64,000 nt of DNA from Streptomyces sp. WMMC940 (GCF_027460265.1 NZ_JAPZBC010000001.1:372001-436000), one strand, 5' to 3'; counted from the stretch's first letter, positions 9,215-18,751 are shown. Notes: a model not told the origin generated them from the sequence alone. Numbers and translations: made by a program.

Positions 9215-9814
9215 ATGACCGACGACCACACGCGTGTGCAGGAGTTCTTCGGCACCCGGGCCGCCGACTGGGACGCCCGGTTTCCCGATGACGGGCTCGC
9301 GTTCGTGGTGGGGGTCGCGGCACTGGACCTGACCCCCGGCGACGCGGTCCTCGACGCCGGCTGCGGCACCGGACGCGCGCTGCCCGTCCTGCGCGAGGCG
9401 GTGGGTCCGGCCGGCACGGTCTTCGGCGCCGATCTGACGTTCGAGATGCTGCAGGCGGCGGTCGGCGCCGGACGCGACCGCGACGCCGTGCTGCTGCAGG
9501 CGGACGTGGCACGGCTGCCGCTGCGCACGGCGTCGATCGACGCCGTGTTCGCCTCCGGGCTGGTCGCGCACCTGCCGAATCCTGCCGACGACCTGAGTGA
9601 ACTGGCCAGGGTGGTGCGTCCGGGCGGACGTCTCGCGCTCTTCCACCCCATCGGCCGGGCCGCACTGGCGGTCCGCCAGAAGCGTCGGCTCACTCCCGAA
9701 GACCTGCGCGCCGAGCCCAACCTCGGTCCACTGCTGGCCGCTTCGGGTTGGCGGCTGGTCTCGTACCTCGACGAGGAGGAGCGTTTCCTCGCGCTGGCGG
9801 TCAGGAAGGACTGA
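9215..9814 (+). CDS. Class I SAM-dependent methyltransferase
   Basis: A 199-residue methyltransferase of the ubiE/methyltransferase-11 type. Motif I is VLDAGCGTGRALP, followed by the acidic residue in FGADLTFEML and the post-motif region ARVVRPGGRLALFHP. ATG at 9215 is chosen because the homologous region begins just after it; an in-frame ATG at 9206 is equally possible and both have weak ribosome sites. The open frame extends upstream to 9116 but that part is not family-like. The gene is divergent from the MHYT gene. The acceptor substrate is unknown. Confidence 0.85.
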   Translation: MTDDHTRVQEFFGTRAADWDARFPDDGLAFVVGVAALDLTPGDAVLDAGCGTGRALPVLREAVGPAGTVFGADLTFEMLQAAVGAGRDRDAVLLQADVARLPLRTASIDAVFASGLVAHLPNPADDLSELARVVRPGGRLALFHPIGRAALAVRQKRRLTPEDLRAEPNLGPLLAASGWRLVSYLDEEERFLALAVRKD

Positions 9815-10096
9815 CCCGGTGCGGGAGTGTCCGTCCACGCACCCGCGTACGCGGCACGTTCGGACGCGGCAGCCGGCGACCGGCACAGCCGCCCTTCCCG
9901 CAGGCGGCCGTCGGTCGGCGACGGCGACGGCGACGGCCGAGCGCAGCGGCCCGGTCCGCCCGGGGAAGCCGCCCGTCCGACGGACCGAGCGCGGAAGGGC
10001 ACCCGGTGATGACGTCCACGAAAGGACGCGCAGGAAGACTTGTCATACCGGCGGGGTACACCGGAAGAGTGACGGTGCGGTGGAAGGGGGCCCTGG

Positions 10097-10417
10097 GTGT
10101 TCCACAAGGTGATGAGCGGAATCCGTAGGCTCGCTGCGCGGTGGGCGGGCGAGGGGGCGGACGGTGCGGGCACGCCGCGGGCGAAGGTCGTCCGGCAGCG
10201 TCAGCCGAATCTCTTCGAGGCCGCGGCGGCGTATGTCTCCGCGTGCGCCGAGGACGACCAGCAGGGAATCGAGGAGGCGTCGGGCTGGGTGTCGCCCGAG
10301 GCGCTGTCGTTCGGGGTGAACGAGCTGGCCTGCCGGGCCGTCATCGCCCTGGCGCGCGAGCGCGACGAGTCGCCCCGGACGGTCGCACGCAGTCTGCTCG
10401 GCCTGCCCGTCGCCTGA
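10097..10417 (+). CDS. Conserved hypothetical small protein
   Basis: A 106-residue soluble protein, not recognised. It has a basic start (MSGIRRLAARW within the first 20 residues) and a helical body ending in RDESPRTVARSLLGLPVA. The GTG start at 10097 has a G-rich stretch upstream; an in-frame GTG/ATG pair at 10109-10114 would shorten it. Codon use matches neighbouring real genes, with strong G/C at third positions. A competing frame from 10009 overlaps its start and is less convincing. No function is proposed. Confidence 0.55.
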   Translation: MFHKVMSGIRRLAARWAGEGADGAGTPRAKVVRQRQPNLFEAAAAYVSACAEDDQQGIEEASGWVSPEALSFGVNELACRAVIALARERDESPRTVARSLLGLPVA

Positions 10418-10618
10418 CGGCACGGGCCCGGAGGGGCGGGGCGCGCGAATGTGCACGGTCCGCCCCTCTTCGCCAGGGTCCGACCGGATTCGTCGGGGTC
10501 CGCCCCTCCGGGGGCCGGGCGCGGAAGCTGTCGCCTCGGTTTCCTGCCGCGGACCCTCGACGCCGGGGTTACCCACTGGTTAAGGTGCGCCGACGAACGA
10601 TCCGATGGGGAGGATGCC

Positions 10619-11422
10619 GTGGCCGGGACGGACGAAGCGGCCGACGACGACGCGCTCTTTGTGCTGACTGCGCAGCTGCTCACACCCGCGCAGTTCCCCA
10701 GCGTGCTCGGCGACGACTACCCCGCGGCGTGCGCCGCCCTGGGGCTCCGGCCCTGGAACGGCGGCTACGGGCTGGTCCTCGGGCAGGACGGAGAGGGCGC
10801 CCGCTGGACGGTCGTGATCGACGACGTGTCCCTGGTCGCCGTGGCGATCGCGTCGTGGGACTGCGGGATGGAGTACGACCTGTCGCCCAGCGACCGTTCG
10901 GTGGTCGCCGCGCTGCCCGGCTGGCCGCTGACCGTCGCCACGGTCGCGCCGGGTGTGCCCGCGCCCCATGACCCGGACGAGAAGGAGGCGGGCGGCCCCC
11001 CGCTGACCCCGCCCGACACGAGTCAGTGGGGTCCCGCACAGCGGCGGCTCGGCGCGGACGAGGTCGCACTGCAGTGGGCCGTGTGGCGCGAACAGGTGGC
11101 CGAGCAGATCACGTTCGCTCAGCCCGACGCGCCGGAGGAGGAGCGCGCGACACCGCATGAGGGGGTGCGGCGGGTGCTCAAGGAGCTCCACGCCTATGTG
11201 GACGACGCGCCGCCGCTCGGGCGGGTGCGGTCGAGCTTCGCGCCGGACGGAGCCCGGATGCTGAGGGCGGACGGGCCCGGCTGGTCGCTGGTGGCCAGGA
11301 CCGACGACATCGCCTTCGTGCTGCTGGACGAGGAGCCCGGACAGGTACTGCCGGTGGGCCGCGGTCCCGAACTGCCCGGGCTGCTGGATGCCCTGGACAG
11401 GATGGCGGTACGGCCGACCTGA
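10619..11422 (+). CDS. Hypothetical protein, 267 residues
   Basis: I do not recognise this protein. It starts with GTG at 10619, set by GGGGAGG about six bases upstream. It has two sequence-like halves: an N-terminal region with LTAQLLTPAQFPSVLGDDY and WTVVIDDVSLVAVAIASWDCGM, and a C-terminal region with WSLVARTDDIAFVLLDEEPG. The acid-rich strand-forming stretches resemble small immunity or SMI1-like folds only superficially. No membrane segments or signal peptide are seen. Codon bias supports it being a real gene. Confidence 0.65.
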   Translation: MAGTDEAADDDALFVLTAQLLTPAQFPSVLGDDYPAACAALGLRPWNGGYGLVLGQDGEGARWTVVIDDVSLVAVAIASWDCGMEYDLSPSDRSVVAALPGWPLTVATVAPGVPAPHDPDEKEAGGPPLTPPDTSQWGPAQRRLGADEVALQWAVWREQVAEQITFAQPDAPEEERATPHEGVRRVLKELHAYVDDAPPLGRVRSSFAPDGARMLRADGPGWSLVARTDDIAFVLLDEEPGQVLPVGRGPELPGLLDALDRMAVRPT

Positions 11423-11546
11423 GGCGGGGCGTACGCACGGGTCGCGAGCGGGCCCACCAGAGGATCTCCCGAGGAGCCGTCCCACACGGCCGAGATGCCC
11501 GAGGTGTGGGCCACGCCTATGGCCGAGCTCCGATGTGTAGGCGCGG

Positions 11547-11778
11547 ATGATCGACGACCGGGGGCGCTCGAAGCTGCACCGCTACTACTCGGTCGAGGCG
11601 GGCGCCCACACGGACGCCCTGTACGACAGCCATCCCGACCGGTTGCGTCCGATCCTGCCGTGCCACCGGTCGGCGTTCGCGGCGCTGACCGCCTGGGTGG
11701 AGAAGGGCGTGGCACCGCCCGCGGACCGGAGGATCCCGAGGCCCGCGGGCGGCGACGTGGTGAACTCCTGCGCGCTGG
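11547..11778 (+). pseudogene. C-terminal fragment of a secreted alpha/beta hydrolase
   Basis: About 77 residues resemble the end of Streptomyces secreted hydrolases of the tannase or hydroxybutyrate-oligomer hydrolase kind. The stretch includes LHRYYSVEAGAHTDALYD, with the presumed catalytic-histidine region, and LTAWVEKGVAPPA, and ends in the family-like NSCAL. Nothing upstream continues the family, and the frame runs on beyond the expected end for about 60 unrelated residues. I read it as a remnant left after deletion of the rest of the gene. A short functional protein is unlikely. Confidence 0.5.
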
Positions 11779-11893
11779 GCCGACGGCTCGGGCTCTCTCA
11801 CCCCGCCCCTCACCGCAGCGCGGCACCGGGGCCCGCTCGGCAGCGGGCACCGGTGCTTGGTCACCCGCACCGGGAGGCGGCGAACCCGCCCCT

Positions 11894-12079
11894 TCAGCGC
11901 CCGATCTGCTTGCGGTTGTTGATCCGGCGGAGCCGGCGGCGCTGCGAGGGGTCGAGCGCGAAGTAGGCCACGGCGGGCACTCCGACGATCACCAGCAGCG
12001 ACATCCAGAATCCGATCAGCGGGATCAGGAGAAGGCCGACGGCCACTCCCCCGACGGCGATCTTCGCACCTGTCGACAT
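11894..12079 (-). CDS. Small membrane protein, 61 residues
   Basis: A 61-residue protein with one hydrophobic stretch that may form two helices (IAVGGVAVGLLLIPLIG and MSLLVIVGVPAVAYFAL), followed by a very basic tail (QRRRLRRINNRK). The ATG at 12079 has the perfect Shine-Dalgarno GAAGGAGG about nine bases upstream, the strongest reason to call it real. The positive tail should stay in the cytoplasm. Similar small orphan membrane proteins are common in Streptomyces; no function is known to me. It is divergent from the SNF2 helicase gene. Confidence 0.7.
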   Translation of the reverse strand: MSTGAKIAVGGVAVGLLLIPLIGFWMSLLVIVGVPAVAYFALDPSQRRRLRRINNRKQIGR

Positions 12080-12274
12080 TGTTTCGCAGCCTCCTTCGCG
12101 GCCCACGGCCGCCGCTCCCTGCTGTGACAACGCTTCCGCGGGCCCGCCGGTTCCCTCGGGCGGCCGCCGCTTCCCCCGGCCCGACGGGCGACGACCGGGG
12201 CGGCGGGTTGGTGCGTGCTCCGGCGCCCGCCGGGGTGCGCCTGAGGTATCCTCGGCCGCTCCGGCTCCCACTAG

Positions 12275-12284
12275 TCAAATTTGA
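12275..12284. promoter_or_regulatory. AT-rich palindrome upstream of the helicase gene
   Basis: TCAAATTTGA is a perfect ten-base palindrome in an otherwise GC-rich stretch, 22 bases before the helicase start at 12307. It could be an operator or part of a promoter. Only its symmetry and unusual base content support this. Confidence 0.25.
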
Positions 12285-12306
12285 GGACCCTGCCATCGCT
12301 GTCCAC

Positions 12307-15180
12307 ATGCCTTCCGCGGCAACACCGTCCGAGGACTCCGGGCTCGTCCGCTGCTCCGCAGTGCTCCTGCCGGCCGACCCGCCCCGAGCGGGCAGGTTCG
12401 CGTTCTGGCACGCCGACGGCGCCCGGCCCCCCGCAGGCGCCGGCACGCCCACGGAGCTGACCGTCGCCGGCCCGGGCGGCCGGACGTACGCCGTGCCCGC
12501 CCGTACGCTGCCGGTACGGGACGCACTGCCGGTCCTCCTGCACGCCCGGGTGGCGGACGGCGCCTCTCCCGCCGCGGTGTTCTGGGGCGCGGCCACCGTG
12601 CTGGCGCTCCAGCTGGCGGCCCGCGGACTGCTTCTGCCCGGCCTCGGCCCGAGCGACCACGACGCCTGGCGCGTCGGGCCGTTGGCCGCCGAGGACATGG
12701 ACCGGGTACGCGGCCTCGCGGCATCGATGCCGCCGACCGCGCACGCCGTCCCCGTCGACGCCGGCGCCTCACCTGTGCTGCTCCCCGGACCCGAGCGTCA
12801 CCTGCGGGCCTTCCTCGACGCGGTGGCGGACGTGCTGCCGCGGACTCCCGCGGCCGCGCTCGCCGCGGGCTCCGAGGCGTTCGCCGCGGAGGAGCCGCAG
12901 CATCTGCCCGGGGCGCGTGCCTGGGCGCATGAGGTGGCGGCCGGTCATGACGCGGGCGTACGGCTGTCGTTGCGCGTCGAGGTGCTGGGGCCCACCGAGG
13001 GGGAGGCACCGAGTGGCACGACGTCCGGGCACCGGGCGGGACCCTCCTTCCGGGCCGTGCCGCAGCTGCACAGCGTCAGCGGTCCCGCGCTGGTCGCGGA
13101 TGCCGCGAGTGTGTGGGCGGGAGATCAGGACGCCGCGTTCGGTCCGCGTGCCCGTACGGACGCCCTGCTCGCCCTGCGCCGGGCCGCACGGGCGTGGGCA
13201 CCCCTCGCACCGTTGCTGTCCGCGGCCGTGCCCGTCGCCGTGGACCTCGCCGACGAGGAGGTCGCCGAACTCCTCGGCGACGCCCGGCACGCGCTGGCCG
13301 CGACCGGGGTGCAGGTCCACTGGCCCCGGGAACTCGTCCGCACCCTCACCGCCAGGGCCGTGATCGGGCCGCCCGAGGGCGCGGAGGGGACCACCGGCGC
13401 GGATCCCGCCGGATCCGCGATGCCGTCGTTCCTCTCCTCGGACGCCCTGCTCGCCTTCAACTGGCGTTTCACGCTCGGCGACCGGGAGCTGAGCCGTACG
13501 GAACTGGACCGGATCGCCGAGGCGAGCAGGCCCGTGGTGCGGCTGCGCGACCAGTGGGTGCTCGTCGATCCCGAGGAGGCCCGGCTGGCCCGCGCACGAC
13601 GCGACCACGGCGTGACGCCCGTCGAGGCGCTGGCCGCGGTGCTCACCGGGTCCGTGGAGAGCGGTGGCCGCAGGGTCGGTGTCGAGGCGTCCGGATGGCT
13701 GGAACGGCTGCGGGAGCGACTGGCCGATCCCGAGGGCGGCGTACCGGAGATCGCCCAGCCCGCCGCGCTCGCCGCCGTGCTTCGCGACTACCAGCTCCGC
13801 GGGCTGAACTGGCTGCACCGGATGACCTCGCTCGGCCTCGGCGGCTGCCTCGCCGACGACATGGGGCTGGGGAAGACCGTCACGCTCATCGCCCTGCATC
13901 TGCACCGGCAGACCGACCCGTCCGCCGCCGGTCCGACCCTCGTCGTCTGTCCGGCCTCCCTGATGGGCAACTGGCAGCGGGAGATCGAGAGGTTCGCCCC
14001 CGGCACGCCCGTGCGGCGCTTCCACGGTCCGTCCCGGAGCCTGGACGGACTCGCGGACGGGGAGTTCGTCGTCACCACGTACGGAACCATGCGGCTCGAC
14101 GCCGCGGAGCTCGCGGGGGCGGTCTGGGGCATGGTCGTCGCCGACGAGGCCCAGCACGTCAAGAACCCCTACGCGGCCACGGCCAGGCAACTGCGCACCA
14201 TCGGCGCGAAGGCGCGTGTCGCGCTCAGCGGCACCCCCGTCGAGAACAACCTCTCGGAACTATGGGCGATCCTCGACTGGACGACGCCGGGCCTGCTCGG
14301 CCGGCTCGGCACCTTCCGGTCCAGGTACGCGCAGGCCGTCGAGGGCGGCGACACCGCGGCCGCCGAGCGGCTGTCCGCCCTGATCCGGCCGTTCCTGCTG
14401 CGCCGCCGCAAGTCCGATCCGGGCATCGCGCCCGAACTGCCTCCGAAGACGGAGACCGACCGCGCGGTCTCCCTCACCGCGGAGCAGACGGGCCTGTACG
14501 AGGCGGTCGTCCGGGAGACCCTGGAGGCGATCTCGGCCGCCGGCGGAATGGAACGACGCGGCCTCGTCGTGAAGCTGCTGACCTCACTGAAGCAGATCTG
14601 CAACCACCCCGCCCAGTACCTCCGGGAGGAGCGGCCGCGGATCGCGGGCCGCTCCGGGAAACTCGAACTGCTCGACGAACTCCTCGACACCGTCCTCGCC
14701 GAGGGCGCGGGCGTCCTCGTCTTCACCCAGTACGTGCGGATGGCCCGGCTGCTCGAACGGCATCTCGCGGCGCGAGGCGTACGGACGCAGCTGCTGCACG
14801 GCGGGACGCCGGTACCGGATCGCGAGGCCATGGTCCGGCGCTTCCAGGACGGTGCCGTGCCGGTGTTCCTGCTGTCGCTGAAGGCCGCCGGCACGGGGCT
14901 GAACCTCACCGGTGCCGGTCATGTCGTGCACTACGACCGCTGGTGGAACCCGGCCGTCGAGGCGCAGGCCACCGACCGGGCCCACCGCATCGGCCAGACC
15001 CAGCCGGTGCAGGTCCACCGGCTGATCGCCGAGGGCACCGTCGAGGACCGCATCGCCGCGATGATCGAACGGAAGAAGGAACTCGCCGACGCGGTGCTCG
15101 GCTCCGGCGAGGCCGCACTGACCGAACTGACCGATGCCGAACTGGCGGATCTGGTCGAACTGCGAGGGGGCGCACGATGA
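12307..15180 (+). CDS. SNF2-family DEAD/DEAH helicase
   Basis: A 957-residue SNF2-type ATPase that translocates on DNA. The N-terminal half carries the bacterial SNF2-associated domain. The motor follows: Walker A in DDMGLGKTVTL near residue 517, the DEAQ box VADEAQHVKN near 611, motif V in SLKAAGTGLNL and motif VI AHRIGQ near 893. The ATG at 12307 was chosen because the homologous beginning (SAVLLPADPPRAGR) is only about 14 residues in; its ribosome site is weak (TTGAGGA, rather distant). Its stop overlaps the start of the SWIM gene by ATGA, so the two are co-translated. The role is probably in DNA repair or nucleoid remodelling. Confidence 0.92.
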   Translation: MPSAATPSEDSGLVRCSAVLLPADPPRAGRFAFWHADGARPPAGAGTPTELTVAGPGGRTYAVPARTLPVRDALPVLLHARVADGASPAAVFWGAATVLALQLAARGLLLPGLGPSDHDAWRVGPLAAEDMDRVRGLAASMPPTAHAVPVDAGASPVLLPGPERHLRAFLDAVADVLPRTPAAALAAGSEAFAAEEPQHLPGARAWAHEVAAGHDAGVRLSLRVEVLGPTEGEAPSGTTSGHRAGPSFRAVPQLHSVSGPALVADAASVWAGDQDAAFGPRARTDALLALRRAARAWAPLAPLLSAAVPVAVDLADEEVAELLGDARHALAATGVQVHWPRELVRTLTARAVIGPPEGAEGTTGADPAGSAMPSFLSSDALLAFNWRFTLGDRELSRTELDRIAEASRPVVRLRDQWVLVDPEEARLARARRDHGVTPVEALAAVLTGSVESGGRRVGVEASGWLERLRERLADPEGGVPEIAQPAALAAVLRDYQLRGLNWLHRMTSLGLGGCLADDMGLGKTVTLIALHLHRQTDPSAAGPTLVVCPASLMGNWQREIERFAPGTPVRRFHGPSRSLDGLADGEFVVTTYGTMRLDAAELAGAVWGMVVADEAQHVKNPYAATARQLRTIGAKARVALSGTPVENNLSELWAILDWTTPGLLGRLGTFRSRYAQAVEGGDTAAAERLSALIRPFLLRRRKSDPGIAPELPPKTETDRAVSLTAEQTGLYEAVVRETLEAISAAGGMERRGLVVKLLTSLKQICNHPAQYLREERPRIAGRSGKLELLDELLDTVLAEGAGVLVFTQYVRMARLLERHLAARGVRTQLLHGGTPVPDREAMVRRFQDGAVPVFLLSLKAAGTGLNLTGAGHVVHYDRWWNPAVEAQATDRAHRIGQTQPVQVHRLIAEGTVEDRIAAMIERKKELADAVLGSGEAALTELTDAELADLVELRGGAR

Positions 15181-16688
15181 CGGGCGACGCGTACGAGGAC
15201 GAGGACGGGCGGACGTTCGTCGCGCTGCCGCCCGCGCGGGGCCGGGGCTTCGCCGTGACCTGGTGGGGCCGGGCGTGGGTGAAGGCCCTGGAGGACGGTG
15301 CCCTGGACACGGAGCAGCTGAGGAAGGGGCGCAGGCAGGCACGGGACGGGGCCGTGGGGGCCGTTTCCGTCCGGCCCGGCAGGATCACGGCGGTGGTCAG
15401 GGACCGGGACGGCACGGGACAGCGCGGCGATGTGCTGCTGCCGGAGCTGACCGCGGACGCGTGGGAACGGTTCCTGGACACGGCCGTGGACCGGGCGGGA
15501 CACATCGCGGCCCTCCTTGAGCGGGACATGCCACCGCACCTCGTGGAGGACGCGGCGGAGGCGGGCGTCGCACTGCTGCCGGGCATCGGTGAACTGGAAC
15601 CGGAGTGCGGCTGCGGGGCCTGGGACCTGTGCCCGCACACCGCGGCCCTCTGCTACCAGGTGGCACGGCTGCTGGACCAGGACCCGTTCGTGCTGCTGCT
15701 GTTGCGAGGGCGGGGGGAGCGCCGGCTTCTCGACGAGCTGCAGGTGCGGAGCGCCGCACGGGCGGAGCGGCCCGGGCCGGAGTCCGGGAGCGTGCCCGAT
15801 GTGGCGGGGGTGCCCGCTGGGGAGGCCTTCGCCGCCGTCGCCACTGCGGCGAGCGCGCCGGGGGCGGCCGTCTCGGGGAGCACCGCCTCGGCACCGCTCG
15901 CCGCGCCTCCCCTGCCCGAGGCTCCGGGGTTGCCGCCGTCACTGGACACCGGAACGGACGCACCCGAGGGAATCGACCCGGCCGCACTGCGGTTCCTGGC
16001 GACGGACGCGGCGGTGCGGGCGCGGCGGATGCTGGCGGAGGCGCTGTCCGCGGGCGGTGGGCGGCGGGACCTCGGGACGGGCGCCCCAGCCGGTTCCGCG
16101 GCCGGCGCCGCGGACGCGGGCGCGGCGGGAACGGCGACGGTGCCGGTCGGGCTCGCCGCCGGGCTGACGGTGGATCAGGACGCGGTACGCCTGGCCGCGA
16201 CGGCGTGCGACGGTATTCCAACGGCGGTCGCCGAGCGGCTCGCGGCCGGTTCCGGCCGGGGTCGGGCGGGCTTCGAAGCCGCCGTACGTGCCTGGCGGTA
16301 CGGCGGCGCGGCGGGACTGGCCGTACTGGACGGCGGGCCCGTCGCGGAAGACGTCCTCGCGCGTGCGGCGGCGCACCTGCGCCTCACCGAGGACCGGGAC
16401 GAGGCGGCACGCCCGCCGCTGCGCGCGGCGGGGGCGGGGCGGTGGACCGTGCGGCCGGGGACGCAACTGCGCGTGGGGGCGGACGGACGCTGGTGGGTGT
16501 TCACCCGTGCCGGCCGCGCACCGTGGTCCCCGGCGGGCCCGCCGTCCCCCGACCCGGCCTCGGCACTGGCGTCGCTGACGGTGCAGGGCCCGGGTCCCGG
16601 CGGGCCGCCGCCGGGGGCCGCTCATGCGGTGGTCCGCCCGGTGCCCGACGACCCCGTCTCGTACGCGGGGGGCGCCGGCAGGCCGTGA
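15177..16688 (+). CDS. SWIM zinc-finger protein, partner of the SNF2 helicase
   Basis: A 503-residue protein with a SWIM zinc finger, seen as ECGCGAWDLCPH (CxC then CxH) near residues 142-153. SWIM domains bind DNA or protein and in bacteria often accompany SNF2 helicases. The N-terminal part (TWWGRAWVKALEDGALD) is conserved in this family; the middle is a long Ala/Pro/Gly-rich linker, and the C-terminal third holds helical repeats (AACHDGIPTAVAERLA-like). The start overlaps the helicase stop. The two genes are best seen as one functional unit. Confidence 0.85.
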   Translation: MTGDAYEDEDGRTFVALPPARGRGFAVTWWGRAWVKALEDGALDTEQLRKGRRQARDGAVGAVSVRPGRITAVVRDRDGTGQRGDVLLPELTADAWERFLDTAVDRAGHIAALLERDMPPHLVEDAAEAGVALLPGIGELEPECGCGAWDLCPHTAALCYQVARLLDQDPFVLLLLRGRGERRLLDELQVRSAARAERPGPESGSVPDVAGVPAGEAFAAVATAASAPGAAVSGSTASAPLAAPPLPEAPGLPPSLDTGTDAPEGIDPAALRFLATDAAVRARRMLAEALSAGGGRRDLGTGAPAGSAAGAADAGAAGTATVPVGLAAGLTVDQDAVRLAATACDGIPTAVAERLAAGSGRGRAGFEAAVRAWRYGGAAGLAVLDGGPVAEDVLARAAAHLRLTEDRDEAARPPLRAAGAGRWTVRPGTQLRVGADGRWWVFTRAGRAPWSPAGPPSPDPASALASLTVQGPGPGGPPPGAAHAVVRPVPDDPVSYAGGAGRP

Positions 16689-16739
16689 CGGTGCGTCGTC
16701 CGTGCGTGACCCTTGTCGAGGGCGCCGGGTCGCACGACG

Positions 16740-18059
16740 ATGGGCACGACGTGGACCGGGGACCGGGAGGCCGAGTTGACGGACCCATGGGTGGCGCTGG
16801 AGGCCGGGGGCGACGCCGGGCGGCGCGTCGGTGTGCTGCGCCGGGCGTACGAGCAGTTCACGACGGCCGGCCGGGTGGAGGCGGGCGTACGGCCCGTGGT
16901 GGCCGAGTCGTGGCGGCGCTCCGCACGGGCCAGGGTCGCCCCGGAGGGCCGGGCGAGCGTGGAACTGGGCGACGACGAACTGGCGGTCTACCGCGAGGGG
17001 CATCCGCTGTCCCGCGTGATGCCGGTGATCCGGGAGCTGATGGGTGCGTACGCCGTCGACGGCGAGCACCTGGTGGCGGTGTGCGACGCACAGGCCAGGC
17101 TGCTGTGGGTCGAGGGGCACCGCGGGGCGCGGGAGCGGGCCGGGCGGATGAACTTCGTGGAAGGGGCGCGCTGGGCCGAGGCGGTGGCGGGGACGAACGC
17201 GCCGGGCACGGCGCTCACGGTCGACCGACCGGTGCAGGTGTTCTCGGCGGAGCACTTCCAGCGCCCGGTGCAGGAGTGGACGTGCGCGGCGGCCCCGGTC
17301 CACGACCCGCACAGCGGCCGGCTACTGGGCGCGGTGGACATCACGGGCGGCAACCGGCTGGCGCATCCCCACAGTCTGGCGTTCGTCGGAGCGGTGGCCC
17401 GGGCGGCCGAGTCGCAGCTGGCGCTCCTGTCGCCGCGGCCCTCCGGCGACACGGCGCGGTTGACGGCACTGGGCCGGGACGAGGCGCTGCTGGTCGCGGA
17501 GGGCCGCAAGCTGCGGCTGAGCCGGCGGCACAGCGAGATCGTCGTGGTGCTCGCCCACCGCCCGGAGGGGCTGAGCGGCGACGAGCTGCTGCTGGAGCTC
17601 TACGAGGACGAGCACATCACCCCCGTCACACTGCGGGCCGAGATGTCCCGGCTGCGTGCGCTGCTGGGCCCTCGGCTGTTGGGGTCCCGGCCGTACCGGC
17701 TGGCCGTGCCGGTCGACGCCGACTTCGGCACGGTGGGGCGCCGGCTCGCGTCGGGCGCGGTCGCGGCGGCGCTCGGCGAATACACCGGGCCGCTGCTGCC
17801 CGCTTCGCGGGCGCCGGGTGTCGCCCGGCTGCGCGAGCGACTGCGGGACCAGCTGCGCACCGCCCTGATCGCCCGCGGCGACCCGGGGCTGCTGGCGGAC
17901 TGGGCCTACAGCCCGTGGGGCGAGGGCGACCTCGCCGCGTGGCGGGCCCTGGCCGCCGCACTCCCCGAGGACCGACGCGCCGCGGCGCAGGCACGGGCCC
18001 GCGCGCTGGACAGGGAGTACGGCGACGGGGCGCGCGCCCCCTTCGGGGAGCCGTGGTGA
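16740..18059 (+). CDS. GAF domain-containing transcriptional regulator
   Basis: A 439-residue regulator of the acetoin/aldehyde-activator type. The N-terminus (AVRPVVAESWRRSA-like, here VRPVVAESWRRSA) and the GAF domain (residues ~90-220, with EGARWAEAVAGTNAPGTAL and AVDITGG) match activators found beside aldehyde dehydrogenase genes. The sigma-54 AAA+ domain is absent; instead the C-terminus carries a winged-helix-like region (LSRRHSEIVVVLAHRPEGLSGDELLLEL). ATG at 16740 lacks a clear ribosome site, whereas an in-frame TTG at 16776 has GGGAGG five bases upstream and may be the true start. The likely target is the aldehyde dehydrogenase at 20726, with the VanW gene inserted between. Confidence 0.82.
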   Translation: MGTTWTGDREAELTDPWVALEAGGDAGRRVGVLRRAYEQFTTAGRVEAGVRPVVAESWRRSARARVAPEGRASVELGDDELAVYREGHPLSRVMPVIRELMGAYAVDGEHLVAVCDAQARLLWVEGHRGARERAGRMNFVEGARWAEAVAGTNAPGTALTVDRPVQVFSAEHFQRPVQEWTCAAAPVHDPHSGRLLGAVDITGGNRLAHPHSLAFVGAVARAAESQLALLSPRPSGDTARLTALGRDEALLVAEGRKLRLSRRHSEIVVVLAHRPEGLSGDELLLELYEDEHITPVTLRAEMSRLRALLGPRLLGSRPYRLAVPVDADFGTVGRRLASGAVAAALGEYTGPLLPASRAPGVARLRERLRDQLRTALIARGDPGLLADWAYSPWGEGDLAAWRALAAALPEDRRAAAQARARALDREYGDGARAPFGEPW

Positions 18060-18751
18060 CGGCGTCGGGCACGGCCGCGTGGGGAGGGCTCCGCTGACCG
18101 GCCGCGGCAGGGGGCGTGCGCCCGCCCCTCCCGCACGGCGACGGCCTTCCGGGGGCGCTGCGGCGACCTCGGCCATCACCCTCTGCGCAGGCCGCACCGA
18201 CCGGCTGCAGCAGGGGGCGTGCGCCCGCACCCGCGCGCGGCGACGGGGACCGGCGGCGGGTCCGCCCGCAGCGCGGCGAGCAGCCCGTTTACCCGCCCGC
18301 ACCCGCGCGCGCGGCGGCGGGTCCGCCCAGCGGCTGGGGCCCTCAGCCGGGTGGCCGCGCGCCCTGTCCCACCGGATCGCCGAGGGCCGCGTCGACGAGC
18401 ACCGGAGCACCGCCCTCGAGGTGCACCTGGCCGAGGACCAGTACGACCGCCTCATCGAGGTGAGCGCCGTTCCGCTCGAGGGCCCGCACGAGGCGAGCGC
18501 CGGGGTCCGGTACGTGGTCCAGGGCGGGGACGCCTCCCTCGTCACCGCTCCCGTGGTACCCGTGGCCTGACCTGCGACTTCCGGCCCTCGGGCGAGGGCC
18601 GGAGCACCCGAGGAGCAATTCGTGAAAGCAGTCACATTTGGGTCACTTTTAGCCCGTTTCAGTGGATGGTGGTAAGTCCGACCACGTTCACCGGGCTGTA
18701 CCGGCGGCCCGCCGGGGCGCCGTTGCGACCGGCCGATGCCGAGGGAGTCTC
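18060..18751. other. Gap with GC-rich repeats between GAF regulator and VanW gene
   Basis: About 690 bases without a confident gene. It holds the direct repeats listed separately. A frame ending at 18570 encodes a plausible-looking 70-residue tail (IAEGRVDEHRSTALEVHLAE) with no recognisable start, which may be a degraded gene. At 18627-18660 an AT-richer stretch with two copies of TCAC(A/T)TT probably contains the VanW promoter. Confidence 0.45.
18107..18228. repeat. 19-bp direct repeat, GCAGGGGGCGTGCGCCCGC
   Basis: The 19-base unit occurs at 18107-18125 and again, identically, at 18210-18228. Each copy contains a small inverted repeat (GGGCG and CGCCC around TG). A second repeat family, CCCGCACCCGCGCGCG, follows the second copy and recurs near 18297. 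These may be transcript-end structures or slipped copies; no coding sense is apparent. Confidence 0.6.

Noticed and set aside
13113..15176. Long open extension upstream of the SWIM gene
   Set aside because: It lies in another phase of the SNF2 helicase; the SWIM family start at 15177 with ATGA overlap is the natural one.
18107..18228. CRISPR-like repeat
   Set aside because: Only two copies, spaced 103 bases, no cas genes and no spacer regularity.
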